Assembly: GCF_051131155.1 (NCBI RefSeq)
Contig: NZ_CP159508.1
Coordinates: 3,720,001 to 3,784,000 of the forward strand
Length of the DNA: 64,000 bases
Origin: Pseudanabaena minima
GTDB taxonomy: Bacteria > Cyanobacteriota > Cyanobacteriia > Pseudanabaenales > Pseudanabaenaceae
Direction of reading: 5' to 3'
The notes beneath the pieces were generated by a model. The model ran no database searches. It was not told where the DNA came from and saw only the letters and a program-made list of their open reading frames with translations. This document shows positions 43,761 to 53,383 of this stretch, in pieces (the stretch's first letter is position 1; the number at the start of each line of letters is the position of its first letter). The translations under genes were made by a program, and so were the position numbers.

Positions 43761-46700
43761 TTAGCTGCCGCCGATACGGGCGACATCGCGGGAGTTGGCT
43801 TCAAAGGCAGCGTTGAGTGCATCATCACCACTCAGACCATCTTCCAATGCTTCCTTAATTGCTTGCAATACCCGCTTGTAATCCTTGGGCATTACCTTTA
43901 CGAATTTAGGAACACTCGCATTCCAATCAGCGAGAACCTTCGCACCCTTAGCACTCTCCGTATAGTCAACGTGCTGCTGAATCAACTGCTTCAGATCCTT
44001 GATTTCTTCGGGATCTTCGAGTTTCTCTAAGCCGACCATTGAGGTATTGCAACGGGTTGCGAAATCGCCAGATTCATCGAGAATGTAGGCAACACCACCA
44101 CTCATACCTGCGGCGAAGTTCCGTCCTGTTAAACCGAGAACGACGACTTTTCCACCAGTCATATATTCGCAACCATGATCGCCGATGCCTTCGACTACAG
44201 CATTTACGCCAGAGTTCCGCACACAGAAACGTTCACCAGCGATGCCGCGAATATAGGCTTCGCCACTAGTTGCACCGTAGAAGGCGACGTTACCAGCAAT
44301 GATGTTCTCTTCGGCGACAAAGGTAGAAGCTTTGTGGGGATAGAGAATGATCTTACCGCCGCTCAGACCTTTGCCGAGGTAGTCGTTAGTATCGCCTTCC
44401 AGTTCCATCGTCACACCAGAGGGAACGAATGCACCGAAGCTTTGACCAGCCGTACCTTGGAAATGCAGATGTACGGTGTCATCAGGCAATCCTTCCCAAT
44501 GGCGTTTGGTGATTTCGTTACCAAGGATAGTTCCGACTGCGCGATTGATATTTTTAATGGGAACTGTGGCATGGACAGGTTCACCATCAACGATCGCTGC
44601 TTGACATAAATCTAACAACACCGTCATATCAAGGGACTTGTCTAAACCGTGATCCTGTGGAATTTGGGCATAGCGTCCGACATCTTCACCAACTTCGGGC
44701 TGATAGAGAATCTTGGAGAAGTCTAAGCCCTTCGCTTTCCAATGTTCAACCGCTTGCTTCGCTTCGAGGACATCGGTACGACCGACCATTTCATCAAGGG
44801 TGCGGAAGCCTAACTGTGCCATCAGTTCACGCACTTCTTGAGCGATGAAGGTCATGAAGTTGACGGTGTGGGCAGGATCGCCTGTGAATTTCTCGCGCAA
44901 TTGAGGGTCTTGGGTGGCAACTCCGACGGGGCAGGTGTTGAGATGGCAAACGCGCATCATGATACAGCCTAAAGTAACAAGGGGAGCAGTGGCAAAGCCG
45001 AACTCTTCGGCTCCTAGTAGCGCAGCAATCACGACATCACGCCCTGTTTTCATTTGTCCATCGGTTTCCACGACGATGCGGCTGCGGAGGTTATTGAGAA
45101 CGAGGGTTTGGTGGGTTTCGGCGAGTCCCAGTTCCCAAGGTAAGCCTGCGTGCTTGATCGAGGTTTGGGGCGATGCTCCAGTACCACCATCATAGCCAGA
45201 GATGAGAACGACATCAGCATGAGCTTTAGAAACCCCTGCGGCGATCGTGCCGACACCAACTTCGGATACCAACTTGACGCTGATACGGGCGGCGCGGTTG
45301 GCATTTTTGAGATCATGAATCAACTCAGCGAGGTCTTCGATGGAGTAGATGTCATGGTGAGGAGGTGGCGAAATCAAGCCCACTCCTGGGGTAGAGTGAC
45401 GGACTTTGGCAATCCAAGGATAGACTTTCTTGCCAGGGAGTTGTCCGCCTTCCCCTGGTTTTGCGCCTTGTGCCATTTTGATTTGAATCTCTTTAGCTTG
45501 GGAGAGATAGAGGCTAGTTACACCAAAACGTCCAGAGGCTACCTGTTTGATAGCACTATTTTTGGAATCTCCTTGCTCGTTTGTCCATGTGTAGCGATCG
45601 GGATCTTCGCCACCTTCGCCTGTGTTGGATTTACCACCAATACGATTCATAGCGATCGCTAAAGCTTCATGGGCTTCCTTAGAGATAGAACCATAGCTCA
45701 TTGCGCCAGTTTTGAAGCGTCTCAGAATGCTTTCAATAGGTTCTACTTCCTCAAGGGGAATTGATTCGCGAGATTTGAAATCGAGCAATCCTCGGAGAGT
45801 GAAATGCTGTTGATTCTGCTCATTGACTAGAGAGGAGTATTTCTTGAACTGCTCGTAATTGCCTTCACGGACAGCCTTTTGCAAAGCATGGATGGTTTCA
45901 GGGCTGAAAAGATGCGCTTCACCTTCCTTGCGCCATTGGTATTCGCCGCCGACATCGAGAGTATTACCACTAGAGGGACGGTCGGGGAAAGCATGGGTAT
46001 GACGCGCGATCGCTTCTTTGGCGATTACTTCCAAATTAGCCCCTTCAATGCGGGAGGCTGTCCAAGTGAAGTATTGCTTGATTACTTCTTGATTCAAGCC
46101 AACGGCTTCAAAGATTTGAGCGCCGCGATAGCTTTGGATCGTGGAAATACCAATTTTAGAAGCAACTTTCGTTACGCCCTTAGTAGCTGACTTGATGTAG
46201 TTCTTGACCGCAGTTTTGTAATCGACATTCACGAGCAAGCCTTGCTTGATCATGTCATTGATACTTTCAAAGGCAAGGTAAGGATTGATCGCGCCACAAC
46301 CATAGCCAATCAAGAGCGCGAAGTGATGCACTTCTCTAGGTTCACCCGATTCGAGGACTAAGCCGACTCTGGTTCTTGTTCCTGTACGGATGAGATGGTG
46401 ATGTAAGCCTGATACCGCCAACAATGCAGGGATTGGCGCATTGTCAGGATTCACGCCGCGATCGCTTAAAATCAAAATATTCACACCATCGGCGATCGCC
46501 TGATCAGCCTTCGCGCAAATTTCCGTAATTGCTGATTCTAATCCAGATACACCAGACTTAGGAGCGAACAAAGTGGAAAGTGTAACTGATTTAAAACCAC
46601 CTTCATTAATATGCTTCAACTTTGCTAGTTCTGCATCACTGAGGATGGGAGTTTTTAGCTCAATCAAGTGACAGCTTTCTGGCTCAGGTTTGAGCAAATT

Positions 46701-48353
46701 CCGTTCTGCGCCAATTGTGGTTTCTGCGGAAGTAATAATCTCTTCACGAATGGAGTCAATTGGTGGATTAGTTACCTGTGCAAATAGCTGTTGGAAATAA
46801 TCGTAGAGAAGTTTCGGGCGATTGGAAAGAACTGCTAAAGGAGCATCATTACCCATTGCGCCTACAGCTTCCACACCATCACGCGCCATTGGCGTTAATA
46901 GCAAGCGCAAGTCTTCAAAGGAATAACCGAAAGCCATTTGTCGCTGCGTGAGGGGAATTGCTTCTGGTGCGGAGACTTCTGCATCCTTGAGACTGGCGAT
47001 TTCCACCATATGCTGATTAATCCAGTCACGGTAGGGATGCTCAGTTGCAATTTGATGCTTGATCTCTTCATCAGCAACAATCCTACCTTCCTGCATATTC
47101 ACCAGAAACATGCGTCCCGGTTGCAAGCGACCCTTCGATTCGATGCGTTCAGGTTCAATTTGTAATACCCCTGCTTCGGAGGCGAAGATGACCAAATCAT
47201 CCTTGGTGACGTAGTAGCGCGAAGGACGTAAACCATTGCGATCCAAGACTGCGCCGATCATCGTGCCATCGGTGAAGGCGATCGAGGCGGGACCATCCCA
47301 AGGTTCCATCAAGCACGAATGATATTCATAAAATGCTTTCTTCTCATCACTCATGGATTCATGGGCAGTCCAAGGCTCAGGAATCATCATCATCATGGCA
47401 TGAGGTAGCGATCGCCCTGCCAGTACCAATAATTCCAAAGCGTTATCAAAAATCGTGGAGTCACTACCTTCGATGTTAATGACGGGCTTGATCTTGGAGA
47501 TGTCATCACCAAACAAATCCGACTCAAACATTGACTGACGAGCGATCATCCAGTTGGTATTGCCGCGCAAAGTATTAATTTCGCCATTGTGGGCAATGTA
47601 GCGGTAAGGGTGCGATCGCTCCCAACTGGGGAAAGTATTCGTACTAAAGCGCGAGTGGACTAGAGCCAGAGCGCTCTCCATGTCGGGATCACGCAAATCA
47701 TGGGCGTAGTACATTCCCACTTGTGCCGTCATCAACATCCCTTTATAAACGATGGTGCGACAGGAAAGGCTTGAAGGATACCAGTAAGGGTCAACGTTTG
47801 CTGCGCGAATGGCGGTATGGGCAAGCTTACGCAGCACAAACAATTTGCGATCGAAGGCGAGGTCATCGACAAGATCAGGCGATCGCTGAATGAATACCTG
47901 CTGCATGAATGGTTCACTGGACTGAGCTGTTGCGCCCAAAGACGAATTATCGGTGGGTACATCACGCCAACCGAGAACCTTCAAACCTTCAGCAGCTACC
48001 AACTTTTCAAAAGCTTCTCTACCATTCTTGCGAGAAGTAGCATCGGGCGAAGCATAAACCATGCCTACACCGTATTGTCCTGCTTCAGGTAGGGTGATAT
48101 TTGCCGCAGCCGCCACTTTCACCAAAAACTTATGGGGGATTTGCATCAAAATCCCTGCGCCATCACCTGTATTTGTCTCGCAACCGCACGCGCCACGGTG
48201 TTCCAAGTTCTCCAGAATTGTCAAACCCTGCTCAACGATCGCATGGGATTTTTTCCCTGACTTGTGAACAATAAATCCGACCCCACAAGCGTCATGTTCA
48301 AATTGGGGATCGTATAAACCTTGTTTTAGGGGCAGTGCGTTGCTATTCATCAT
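43761..48353 (-). CDS. gltB: Glutamate synthase large subunit GltB
   Basis: The 1530-residue protein makes glutamate from glutamine and 2-oxoglutarate. The class II amidotransferase domain starts at Cys23 (HDACGVGF) after a short propeptide. The FMN-binding synthase domain includes KPGEGGQLPGKKVYPWIAKV, and the 3Fe-4S cluster ligands lie in CHLNTCPVGVATQ. The C-terminal GXGXG beta-helix contains GGKVVVLGLTGRNFAAGMSGG. The N-terminal words GACGCETNTGDGAGILMQIPH resemble the NAD(P)H-type GltB rather than the ferredoxin-type GlsF, as remembered. No gltD gene is adjacent, so the electron donor is unproven. An imperfect NtcA-like GTT-N8-TAC lies at 48407-48420, too weak to claim. Confidence 0.94.
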   Translation of the reverse strand: MMNSNALPLKQGLYDPQFEHDACGVGFIVHKSGKKSHAIVEQGLTILENLEHRGACGCETNTGDGAGILMQIPHKFLVKVAAAANITLPEAGQYGVGMVYASPDATSRKNGREAFEKLVAAEGLKVLGWRDVPTDNSSLGATAQSSEPFMQQVFIQRSPDLVDDLAFDRKLFVLRKLAHTAIRAANVDPYWYPSSLSCRTIVYKGMLMTAQVGMYYAHDLRDPDMESALALVHSRFSTNTFPSWERSHPYRYIAHNGEINTLRGNTNWMIARQSMFESDLFGDDISKIKPVINIEGSDSTIFDNALELLVLAGRSLPHAMMMMIPEPWTAHESMSDEKKAFYEYHSCLMEPWDGPASIAFTDGTMIGAVLDRNGLRPSRYYVTKDDLVIFASEAGVLQIEPERIESKGRLQPGRMFLVNMQEGRIVADEEIKHQIATEHPYRDWINQHMVEIASLKDAEVSAPEAIPLTQRQMAFGYSFEDLRLLLTPMARDGVEAVGAMGNDAPLAVLSNRPKLLYDYFQQLFAQVTNPPIDSIREEIITSAETTIGAERNLLKPEPESCHLIELKTPILSDAELAKLKHINEGGFKSVTLSTLFAPKSGVSGLESAITEICAKADQAIADGVNILILSDRGVNPDNAPIPALLAVSGLHHHLIRTGTRTRVGLVLESGEPREVHHFALLIGYGCGAINPYLAFESINDMIKQGLLVNVDYKTAVKNYIKSATKGVTKVASKIGISTIQSYRGAQIFEAVGLNQEVIKQYFTWTASRIEGANLEVIAKEAIARHTHAFPDRPSSGNTLDVGGEYQWRKEGEAHLFSPETIHALQKAVREGNYEQFKKYSSLVNEQNQQHFTLRGLLDFKSRESIPLEEVEPIESILRRFKTGAMSYGSISKEAHEALAIAMNRIGGKSNTGEGGEDPDRYTWTNEQGDSKNSAIKQVASGRFGVTSLYLSQAKEIQIKMAQGAKPGEGGQLPGKKVYPWIAKVRHSTPGVGLISPPPHHDIYSIEDLAELIHDLKNANRAARISVKLVSEVGVGTIAAGVSKAHADVVLISGYDGGTGASPQTSIKHAGLPWELGLAETHQTLVLNNLRSRIVVETDGQMKTGRDVVIAALLGAEEFGFATAPLVTLGCIMMRVCHLNTCPVGVATQDPQLREKFTGDPAHTVNFMTFIAQEVRELMAQLGFRTLDEMVGRTDVLEAKQAVEHWKAKGLDFSKILYQPEVGEDVGRYAQIPQDHGLDKSLDMTVLLDLCQAAIVDGEPVHATVPIKNINRAVGTILGNEITKRHWEGLPDDTVHLHFQGTAGQSFGAFVPSGVTMELEGDTNDYLGKGLSGGKIILYPHKASTFVAEENIIAGNVAFYGATSGEAYIRGIAGERFCVRNSGVNAVVEGIGDHGCEYMTGGKVVVLGLTGRNFAAGMSGGVAYILDESGDFATRCNTSMVGLEKLEDPEEIKDLKQLIQQHVDYTESAKGAKVLADWNASVPKFVKVMPKDYKRVLQAIKEALEDGLSGDDALNAAFEANSRDVARIGGS

Positions 48354-48573
48354 GGACTGAAAAGGATGGTATTTAAGGATTATGTTAGCTCAGACGTAAT
48401 TGAGTAGTTACGATCGCTACTTTGGATTGTACTAATAAATCTATGTCCTAGGTATGAGGTACTAAGGAATTAGTCAAATTCAGTTAGTTATTATCACTAT
48501 TTTTATTGCAGTTGTTACAAAACTTGACAGGCGTACAAACCTATAAACTTAAACTCTTCGTAGAAAAGTACTA

Positions 48574-48685
48574 TAGCTGTCACCATTTTTGTTAGGACAT
48601 AAAACCCAAATAATGTGAGGCGGCGCTTCGTGCCGTCTCACATTATTTGGGTTTTGATTTATCCTAATACAGGTGGCTATAGCTA
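48574..48685. repeat. Family A palindromic element, full length (112 bp)
   Basis: The terminal repeats are TAGCTGTCACCATT and GGTGGCTATAGCTA. The hairpin 48601-48655 has core GGCGGCGCTTCGTGCCGTC, with two imperfect pairs, and middle TAATGTGA. It occupies part of the 374-base gap between gltB and the DUF2809 gene; the rest of the gap holds only the putative gltB promoter region. Confidence 0.82.
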
Positions 48686-48727
48686 TAAAAGTCTCAAAAG
48701 TGACGTTTAATGTCTTAATTTCGTAAC

Positions 48728-49099
48728 ATGCTGACTAATCGGCTCACTTTTAATCGTAAATACTTCTACTTGACAGTTTTATTCTTTTTAATAGAAGTTT
48801 ATATCGCTATTTTTATCAATGACCAGTTGATCCGTCCTTTTATTGGGGATGTATTAGTGGTAATTCTGATTTACTGCTTTATTAAATCTTTTTGGAAAGT
48901 TCACTCACAGGTAGCAGCGATATCTGTTTTTGGATTTGCCTGTGCGATCGAAGGATTGCAGTATCTCAAGTTTGTCGATCGCCTAGGATTAGCAGAAAAC
49001 AAAGTTTTAGCAACTATTTTAGGAACTACCTTTGATTGGAAAGATATCTTAGCCTATGCGCTTGGGACTGTGATCATCCTAGTGTGGGAAAGTCGCTAA
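48728..49099 (+). CDS. DUF2809 family membrane protein
   Basis: The 123-residue protein has four hydrophobic segments: FYLTVLFFLIEVYIAIFI, VLVVILIYCFIKSFW, AAISVFGFACAIEGLQYL and ILAYALGTVIILVW. The spacing and the words IRPFIGDVLVV, EGLQYL and TFDWKDILAYALG fit DUF2809, small membrane proteins of unknown role. ATG 48728 follows a short A/T-rich leader without a strong Shine-Dalgarno sequence. Confidence 0.8.
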   Translation: MLTNRLTFNRKYFYLTVLFFLIEVYIAIFINDQLIRPFIGDVLVVILIYCFIKSFWKVHSQVAAISVFGFACAIEGLQYLKFVDRLGLAENKVLATILGTTFDWKDILAYALGTVIILVWESR

Positions 49100-49109
49100 A
49101 AGTGTTATT

Positions 49110-49213
49110 TACAGCAATTACCAAGCAAACGAACCACAAGAAAGAACTTGAAAGCGTTGCTTCACAACGCTTTCAAGTTCTTTCTTGGTTTGGGTTTGAG
49201 CGCAAAGCACTGC
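49110..49213. repeat. Family B palindromic element, full length (104 bp)
   Basis: The ends are TACAGC and GCACTGCA. The hairpin 49133-49190 pairs AAGAAAGAACTTGAAAGCG with its complement around TTGCTTCACAA. It lies between the convergent DUF2809 and LprI-like genes and could terminate both. Confidence 0.8.
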
Positions 49214-49223
49214 AAACAGTCAT

Positions 49224-49850
49224 TTATCGAGTGCCAAGCATTGCTTCTAACTGTCGAAGCCGACCTTCGGCTAGGCGATCGCGACATTGTTTGACCGATG
49301 GCGAGTTATCCAGAGAAATTAATGATTCAAACTGACAGTGCTGTGCTTGGTAGAGCAACCATTGACGCTGCCCCGCAGAATTTTGTATATTGTCCTGCTT
49401 CAGAATTTTAGCTAGCCTTTGGGTGGTGACATCTGATGTAAGTTGAGAATTATTCGTTCCTAGTAAATCAGCAATGCGATCATTAGTCAGTCTGGCTCGA
49501 CAACTGAAATACAAGAGAGGATAAATGGAGCCTTTACGGAATGGTTCACTCAACTCCTTACAATGAATATCTCGATAGGAATTCCAAGTTTTTTCAACTG
49601 CTTTGAGTTGGGACTGTCTAGCTGTAGGAATCTGACTATAAACTTCATCATAAATTAGCGATCGCAAGAAATCAGCAGTTTTTGCCCAGCGAGAAGCACA
49701 AATGTTTAGGTAAAGCTGGGCTTCTTTTTCGCAGGCTGGGGGAGCAACTCCAAATTGTTGAGAGCTAGTGATCGTTTCCGATAATACAGGAGGCATTGCC
49801 ATACAGGACAGTCCTATGGCGATCGCGAAAGAAGATAAAATCTTTTTCAT
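49224..49850 (-). CDS. Periplasmic LprI/DUF1311-like protein
   Basis: The 208-residue protein has a clear signal peptide (MKKILSSFAIAIGLSCMAMPPVLSE cut near residue 24, shortened here as KKILSSFAIAIGLSCMA). Two LprI-like units follow with Cys pairs: YLNICASRWAKTADFLRSLI and WNSYRDIHCKELSEPFRKGS, then YFSCRARLTNDRIADLL and QWLLYQAQHCQFE. LprI-type proteins are lysozyme inhibitors or of unknown role. The gene is flanked by two family B repeats, one at each end. Confidence 0.75.
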   Translation of the reverse strand: MKKILSSFAIAIGLSCMAMPPVLSETITSSQQFGVAPPACEKEAQLYLNICASRWAKTADFLRSLIYDEVYSQIPTARQSQLKAVEKTWNSYRDIHCKELSEPFRKGSIYPLLYFSCRARLTNDRIADLLGTNNSQLTSDVTTQRLAKILKQDNIQNSAGQRQWLLYQAQHCQFESLISLDNSPSVKQCRDRLAEGRLRQLEAMLGTR

Positions 49851-49898
49851 ATTATTTGAATTGTTGGGAATTGCTATATGTATCTTTCTCAGGTTATT

Positions 49899-50003
49899 TA
49901 CAGCAATTACCGTTCAAACGAACTACAAGAGATTTTTTAAAAGTTTTGCAAAGCAAAACTTTTAAAAAATCTCTTGGTTTGGGTTTGAGCGCAAAGCGCT
50001 GTA
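49899..50003. repeat. Family B palindromic element, full length (105 bp)
   Basis: The ends are TACAGC and GCTGTA. The perfect hairpin 49926-49976 pairs CAAGAGATTTTTTAAAAG with its complement around TTTTGCAAAGCAAAA. The right flank carries the family constant GGGTTTGAGCGCAAAGCGC. It lies upstream of the LprI-like gene. Confidence 0.85.
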
Positions 50004-50084
50004 GAACTAGTATATTTGCTTAAAAGATGACATCTCATAATCCTATAATCTTTAAATCTTTTTAACTAATTGCCTAATACGACC

Positions 50085-50522
50085 ATGTCCGATTCGCTAT
50101 CACCTCGCGCCGCAATGCTCTCGTCCATGCTTTTAGAATTAATCGAGATTTTGCGCGATCACCAAGGTGAAACATGGGCGGCGATCGTGCGCGTGGCTTC
50201 TGGGAAATCGGCAACGATCGCGATCGATGAAGCTCGCATCCATGTGCAGGTCGAAGGAGGACAGGAATTACAAATCACTATTTCCGAGGCTGAGCCTGAC
50301 GCAGTCAATGACTTTGAAAGCACTGGGGTTGCTTTACGCAACATCATGTTTGGCAAATCTACACTCGAAAAGTCTGTCGCTTCTGGCAAAATCTTCATTC
50401 GGGCTAGTTTTGGCGATCTGTTAAAAATACGTTCAATCGTTACCGCTGTTCTACTTGACACAGAGATCGATCCGAGATTGCTCAGTCTTTGGGGAAGATT
50501 TGATCAGGAGTGGCGGCAATAG
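50085..50522 (+). CDS. Hypothetical protein (145 aa)
   Basis: I do not recognise the family. The ATG at 50085 (MSDSLSPRAAMLSS) is preferred over a TTG five codons upstream. The protein begins with a helical segment (LSSMLLELIEILRDH), then strands TWAAIVRVASGK, ATIAIDEARIHVQVEGG and LQITISEAE, then GVALRNIMFGKSTLEKSV and KIFIRASFGDLL. The alternation resembles a small alpha/beta SCP2-like fold, but this is a guess. It converges with ccdA, with two bases between stop codons. Confidence 0.6.
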   Translation: MSDSLSPRAAMLSSMLLELIEILRDHQGETWAAIVRVASGKSATIAIDEARIHVQVEGGQELQITISEAEPDAVNDFESTGVALRNIMFGKSTLEKSVASGKIFIRASFGDLLKIRSIVTAVLLDTEIDPRLLSLWGRFDQEWRQ

Positions 50523-50524
50523 AT

Positions 50525-51271
50525 TTAGGCAATCTTGCTCAAAATGGAAAGTGTGCCGAACCCAATTAAAATAAGCCCACTTCCCCAATTGAGCCAACTT
50601 GACCAACGACGCAATTCTAAAAACTGTTTAATCAGCCCTGTAAATGTCCCTGCGATCGCTAATGGCAATACAGAGCCGATCGCATAGGCAAGTAAAAATT
50701 CTGTACCCACCAGCAAATTTCCTGAGCCTGACACCCAAGCTAAAAGGGTCACTAATACGGGAGTACTGCAAGGCGAAGCCACAAACCCAAAAGATAATCC
50801 GATTAATAGCGATCGTAATCCCTGTGGCAAATTTTGAGATACTTCCCAATTCCCAAAGCTGGGTAAACGGAAAGAAATTACTTCCAATAGTTGCAATCCC
50901 ATTGCGATCGCGATTATTCCCATCACCACCGACCAACCCCAAGCCGTTTGTCCATAAATTTTACCGAGAAGCGCGGCGGTCAGTCCAAAACCTGTGAGGG
51001 AGATCGCAAAGCCGAGACAAAACCATGCCGATTGCAGCGCCGATGTCCATGTACTTTTAGATTCATAGCCGCCAATATAGCCAATCGTGAGTGGCAACAT
51101 TGACAAGGTGCAAGGGGTCAGACTTGTAACAAGTCCTGCTAAAAACACTACGCCAATGCTTGTCCATGAGGCTTGATTGAGTTGGCTATTCACCAAAGCA
51201 TCAGTCCATTGTTCAAGTTGATAAAACCAGTTTGGTAGACCACCCAAGAAAGTATCAATAAATTGCAGCAT
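50525..51271 (-). CDS. ccdA: Cytochrome c biogenesis protein CcdA
   Basis: The 248-residue membrane protein has six hydrophobic segments, and the two redox Cys residues are in the conserved words SLTPCTLSMLPL and ASPCSTPVLVTLLAW. CcdA carries electrons from stromal/cytoplasmic thioredoxin across the thylakoid membrane to keep apocytochrome c haem-binding cysteines reduced. The C-terminal GSGLILIGFGTLSIL is typical. No ccs1 or ccsA gene is next to it. A family A hairpin lies upstream, between it and the methyltransferase gene. Confidence 0.9.
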   Translation of the reverse strand: MLQFIDTFLGGLPNWFYQLEQWTDALVNSQLNQASWTSIGVVFLAGLVTSLTPCTLSMLPLTIGYIGGYESKSTWTSALQSAWFCLGFAISLTGFGLTAALLGKIYGQTAWGWSVVMGIIAIAMGLQLLEVISFRLPSFGNWEVSQNLPQGLRSLLIGLSFGFVASPCSTPVLVTLLAWVSGSGNLLVGTEFLLAYAIGSVLPLAIAGTFTGLIKQFLELRRWSSWLNWGSGLILIGFGTLSILSKIA

Positions 51272-51319
51272 CGTGATTATTATTAAACTATTTTTATTCT
51301 ATAGCTCTTGTTAGGACAC

Positions 51320-51373
51320 AAACCCAAAAGACGAGTGGCGGCGCTTCGCGCCGCCACTCGTCTTTTGGGTTTT
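51320..51373. repeat. Family A palindrome at the methyltransferase stop codon
   Basis: AAACCCAAAAGACGAGTGG and complement surround GCGCTTCGCGC. The flank CTTGTTAGGACAC is the family A left end, truncated. The right arm ends on the stop codon of the minus-strand methyltransferase gene, so the hairpin probably terminates that transcript. Confidence 0.8.
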
Positions 51374-52103
51374 AAATTGTATGCAGCACCCAACGAAAGG
51401 CATAACGCCATTTGAGTGAGAAATCAACTAGTCCTGCGGACTCGGCAATATTTTTTAGCTCAGGGGATTTGAATCCACGTAAAACCGATAGAGGTGCATC
51501 ATTGCGAACCATTTGCACCGCAGGTAATAGCCTTGTGAGGGCATAGATTCCATAATAGGCAAGAGGATGCCGATGCAAATCATTAATCAGAATACCTTGC
51601 TTCGATATACGCTGCATCGATCGCACAATTTGTACAGCATTCTCATGGGCAAAGTGATGCAAAAACATCGCGGCGATCGCCACATCAAACTCGTCATCTG
51701 CATAGGGTAACGCCAGAGCATCCGCAACTTCCACTTTGATTTTTGCTTGTAGTTCTGGTGGTAATCGCTTTTTGAGAGCTTCACGGGCATAATCAACGGT
51801 GACAGGATTAGCATCGATCGCCACAATTTCGACATTGATTGCAGGGGACTGAGCCGCAGCCCAACGCACGATATATTCAGGGAAATCACCAATACCAGTG
51901 CCGATATCAAGAATGCGGGTAGTTTGATTTGATTGCGCTCTCTTTTTGAGAAAAGGCGCGAGAACTTCCATCGTGGTGGCATATCCGCCTAGCAGTTGGT
52001 TAATGGGGCGCAGTTGTTCTAAGGCATCGGTAAGACGTTCATCCTGAATGGAGAAATCATCCATCAATTCATCTTGATTGGTGCGGATTTGAAATGAAGG
52101 CAT
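51372..52103 (-). CDS. SAM-dependent methyltransferase linked to a type III PKS
   Basis: The 243-residue protein is a class I methyltransferase: motif I ILDIGTGIGDFPEYIV, acidic Asp in VEIVAIDANPVTVDYA, VADALALPYADDEFDVAIAAM as motifs II-III, and HHFAHENAV. The C-terminal domain (LAYYGIYALTRLLPAV, NDAPLSVLRGFKSPEL) is helical. It lies 59 bases downstream of the type III polyketide synthase gene on the same strand, so it probably methylates the polyketide product. The hairpin between the two (52127-52157) may reduce its expression. Confidence 0.82.
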   Translation of the reverse strand: MPSFQIRTNQDELMDDFSIQDERLTDALEQLRPINQLLGGYATTMEVLAPFLKKRAQSNQTTRILDIGTGIGDFPEYIVRWAAAQSPAINVEIVAIDANPVTVDYAREALKKRLPPELQAKIKVEVADALALPYADDEFDVAIAAMFLHHFAHENAVQIVRSMQRISKQGILINDLHRHPLAYYGIYALTRLLPAVQMVRNDAPLSVLRGFKSPELKNIAESAGLVDFSLKWRYAFRWVLHTI

Positions 52104-52126
52104 ATATGCTCCTAATTTTTTTAATC

Positions 52127-52157
52127 AATATTTGTAGCGCTTAGCGCTACAAATATT
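52127..52157 (-). other. Intercistronic hairpin between PKS and methyltransferase genes
   Basis: AATATTTGTAGCGC and GCGCTACAAATATT pair around TTA, in the 59-base gap. There is no T-run at the correct end, so processing or attenuation is more likely than full termination. Confidence 0.45.
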
Positions 52158-52162
52158 GGTAG

Positions 52163-53278
52163 TTAGACTTTTTGAAATAAACAACCTTCAATCGATAGTC
52201 CAGGACCAAAGGCTAAAGCAATCCCATTTTGAAATGGAGTCTCTGCATCTACTTGATGCTTGGCTAAAATCTGTTTGAGAATAAATAGAATCGTTGGCGA
52301 ACTCATATTGCCATAACGTCGCAAAATCTCATAGGAATCAGCAACCATGCGATCGCTAAGCTCACAAGTAGATTGAATCTTTTCAATAATTCGTCTCCCT
52401 CCTGGGTGAATCGCCCAAAAATCTAGATCCTCTGAGGTGAGATGATGTTGACTTAAAAAAGTTTGTAGATAACTAGGTAAATGTCCTACTACTACATCAG
52501 GAACTTTCGGAGATAGACCCATCAAAAAGCCCGTATCACCAATTGTCCAATTCATTAGTTCTTCAGTGTTTTCTATGAGTAGACTCGATCCATCAGTGTA
52601 AGCTAGCTTTCCTTCAGCTTCAGAGAATGGGCGAGAAGTTAAAATAGCGGCGGCGGCTCCATCGGAAAAGATAGCATTAATAATCGTATTCTCTAGAGTG
52701 TCAGCCACTTGAAAATGCAATGAACATAACTCCACACAAACTAAAAGAACTTTGGCATGGCGATCGCTTTGACAGATCGCATGAGCAGTTCTCAGTCCAT
52801 TAAAGGCAGCATGACAGCCCATAAATCCAATCATTGTCCGAGAAATTGTATAGGAAAGCCCTAGTTGCTTGATCAGGTGAATATCAATCCCAGGAGCCGA
52901 AAAGCCCGTACAACTAACGACTATTAAATGGGTAATGTCTTGAGCGCGAAGATTTTCTGTTTCAGCGATCGCTTGTTGTGCTGCTTGCAGCGCAAGTTTA
53001 GGTGCATAGATTTCATATTTTTGATTGCGACTAAAGGTGGTTGGTGTGGGTGTGAGTTCCCAATTATCAGGATATAGTTCAAATTTTTGAAGATCGCCGC
53101 CATAGTCTGGAATGCAGCTAAAGCGATAATCGATTCCTGAATTTGCATAAATTGATGGAATTCTTTTTCTAATAGCAGCCGATAAACTTTCTGTCTTTAA
53201 CATAAAGTCAGCGGCTTGGGATTGCGTGAGCTTATAAGTAGGATTGCTAGTAGCGATCGCTTCTAAAACTGTATACAT
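52163..53278 (-). CDS. Type III polyketide synthase (chalcone/stilbene synthase-like)
   Basis: The 371-residue protein has the catalytic triad of the family: Cys155 (GFMGCHAAFNGLRTA), His291 (FWAIHPGGRRII) and Asn324 (YGNMSSPTILF). VVSCTGFSAPGIDIHLI (~121-137) and the C-terminal GIALAFGPGLSIEGCLF are also standard. Such enzymes extend a starter acyl unit with malonyl-CoA to make alkylpyrones, resorcinols or phloroglucinols. The starter is not predictable by eye. With the methyltransferase it forms a small biosynthetic unit; no oxidase or transporter is adjacent. Confidence 0.92.
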   Translation of the reverse strand: MYTVLEAIATSNPTYKLTQSQAADFMLKTESLSAAIRKRIPSIYANSGIDYRFSCIPDYGGDLQKFELYPDNWELTPTPTTFSRNQKYEIYAPKLALQAAQQAIAETENLRAQDITHLIVVSCTGFSAPGIDIHLIKQLGLSYTISRTMIGFMGCHAAFNGLRTAHAICQSDRHAKVLLVCVELCSLHFQVADTLENTIINAIFSDGAAAAILTSRPFSEAEGKLAYTDGSSLLIENTEELMNWTIGDTGFLMGLSPKVPDVVVGHLPSYLQTFLSQHHLTSEDLDFWAIHPGGRRIIEKIQSTCELSDRMVADSYEILRRYGNMSSPTILFILKQILAKHQVDAETPFQNGIALAFGPGLSIEGCLFQKV

Positions 53279-53383
53279 TTGGTATCGGTGGGATTTTGGG
53301 AAACGGGATGGTAGCGCAAATGGTTACAGCAAACCTCTAGACAATTATATCAATTGCCTCCGCAACACAGGCAAAGGCTCTTG

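Noticed and set aside
44039..48267. Plus-strand open frames within gltB
   Set aside because: Shadows of the gltB coding sequence.
43761..48353. Ferredoxin-dependent GlsF as identity of the large glutamate synthase
   Set aside because: The N-terminal CGCETNTGDGAG spelling fits the NAD(P)H-type GltB better; ferredoxin-type proteins, as recalled, read differently here.
48407..48420. NtcA-like site GTT-N8-TAC before gltB
   Set aside because: One half-site is imperfect, the site includes a HIP1-like core, and its distance from the start codon does not suit class II activation.
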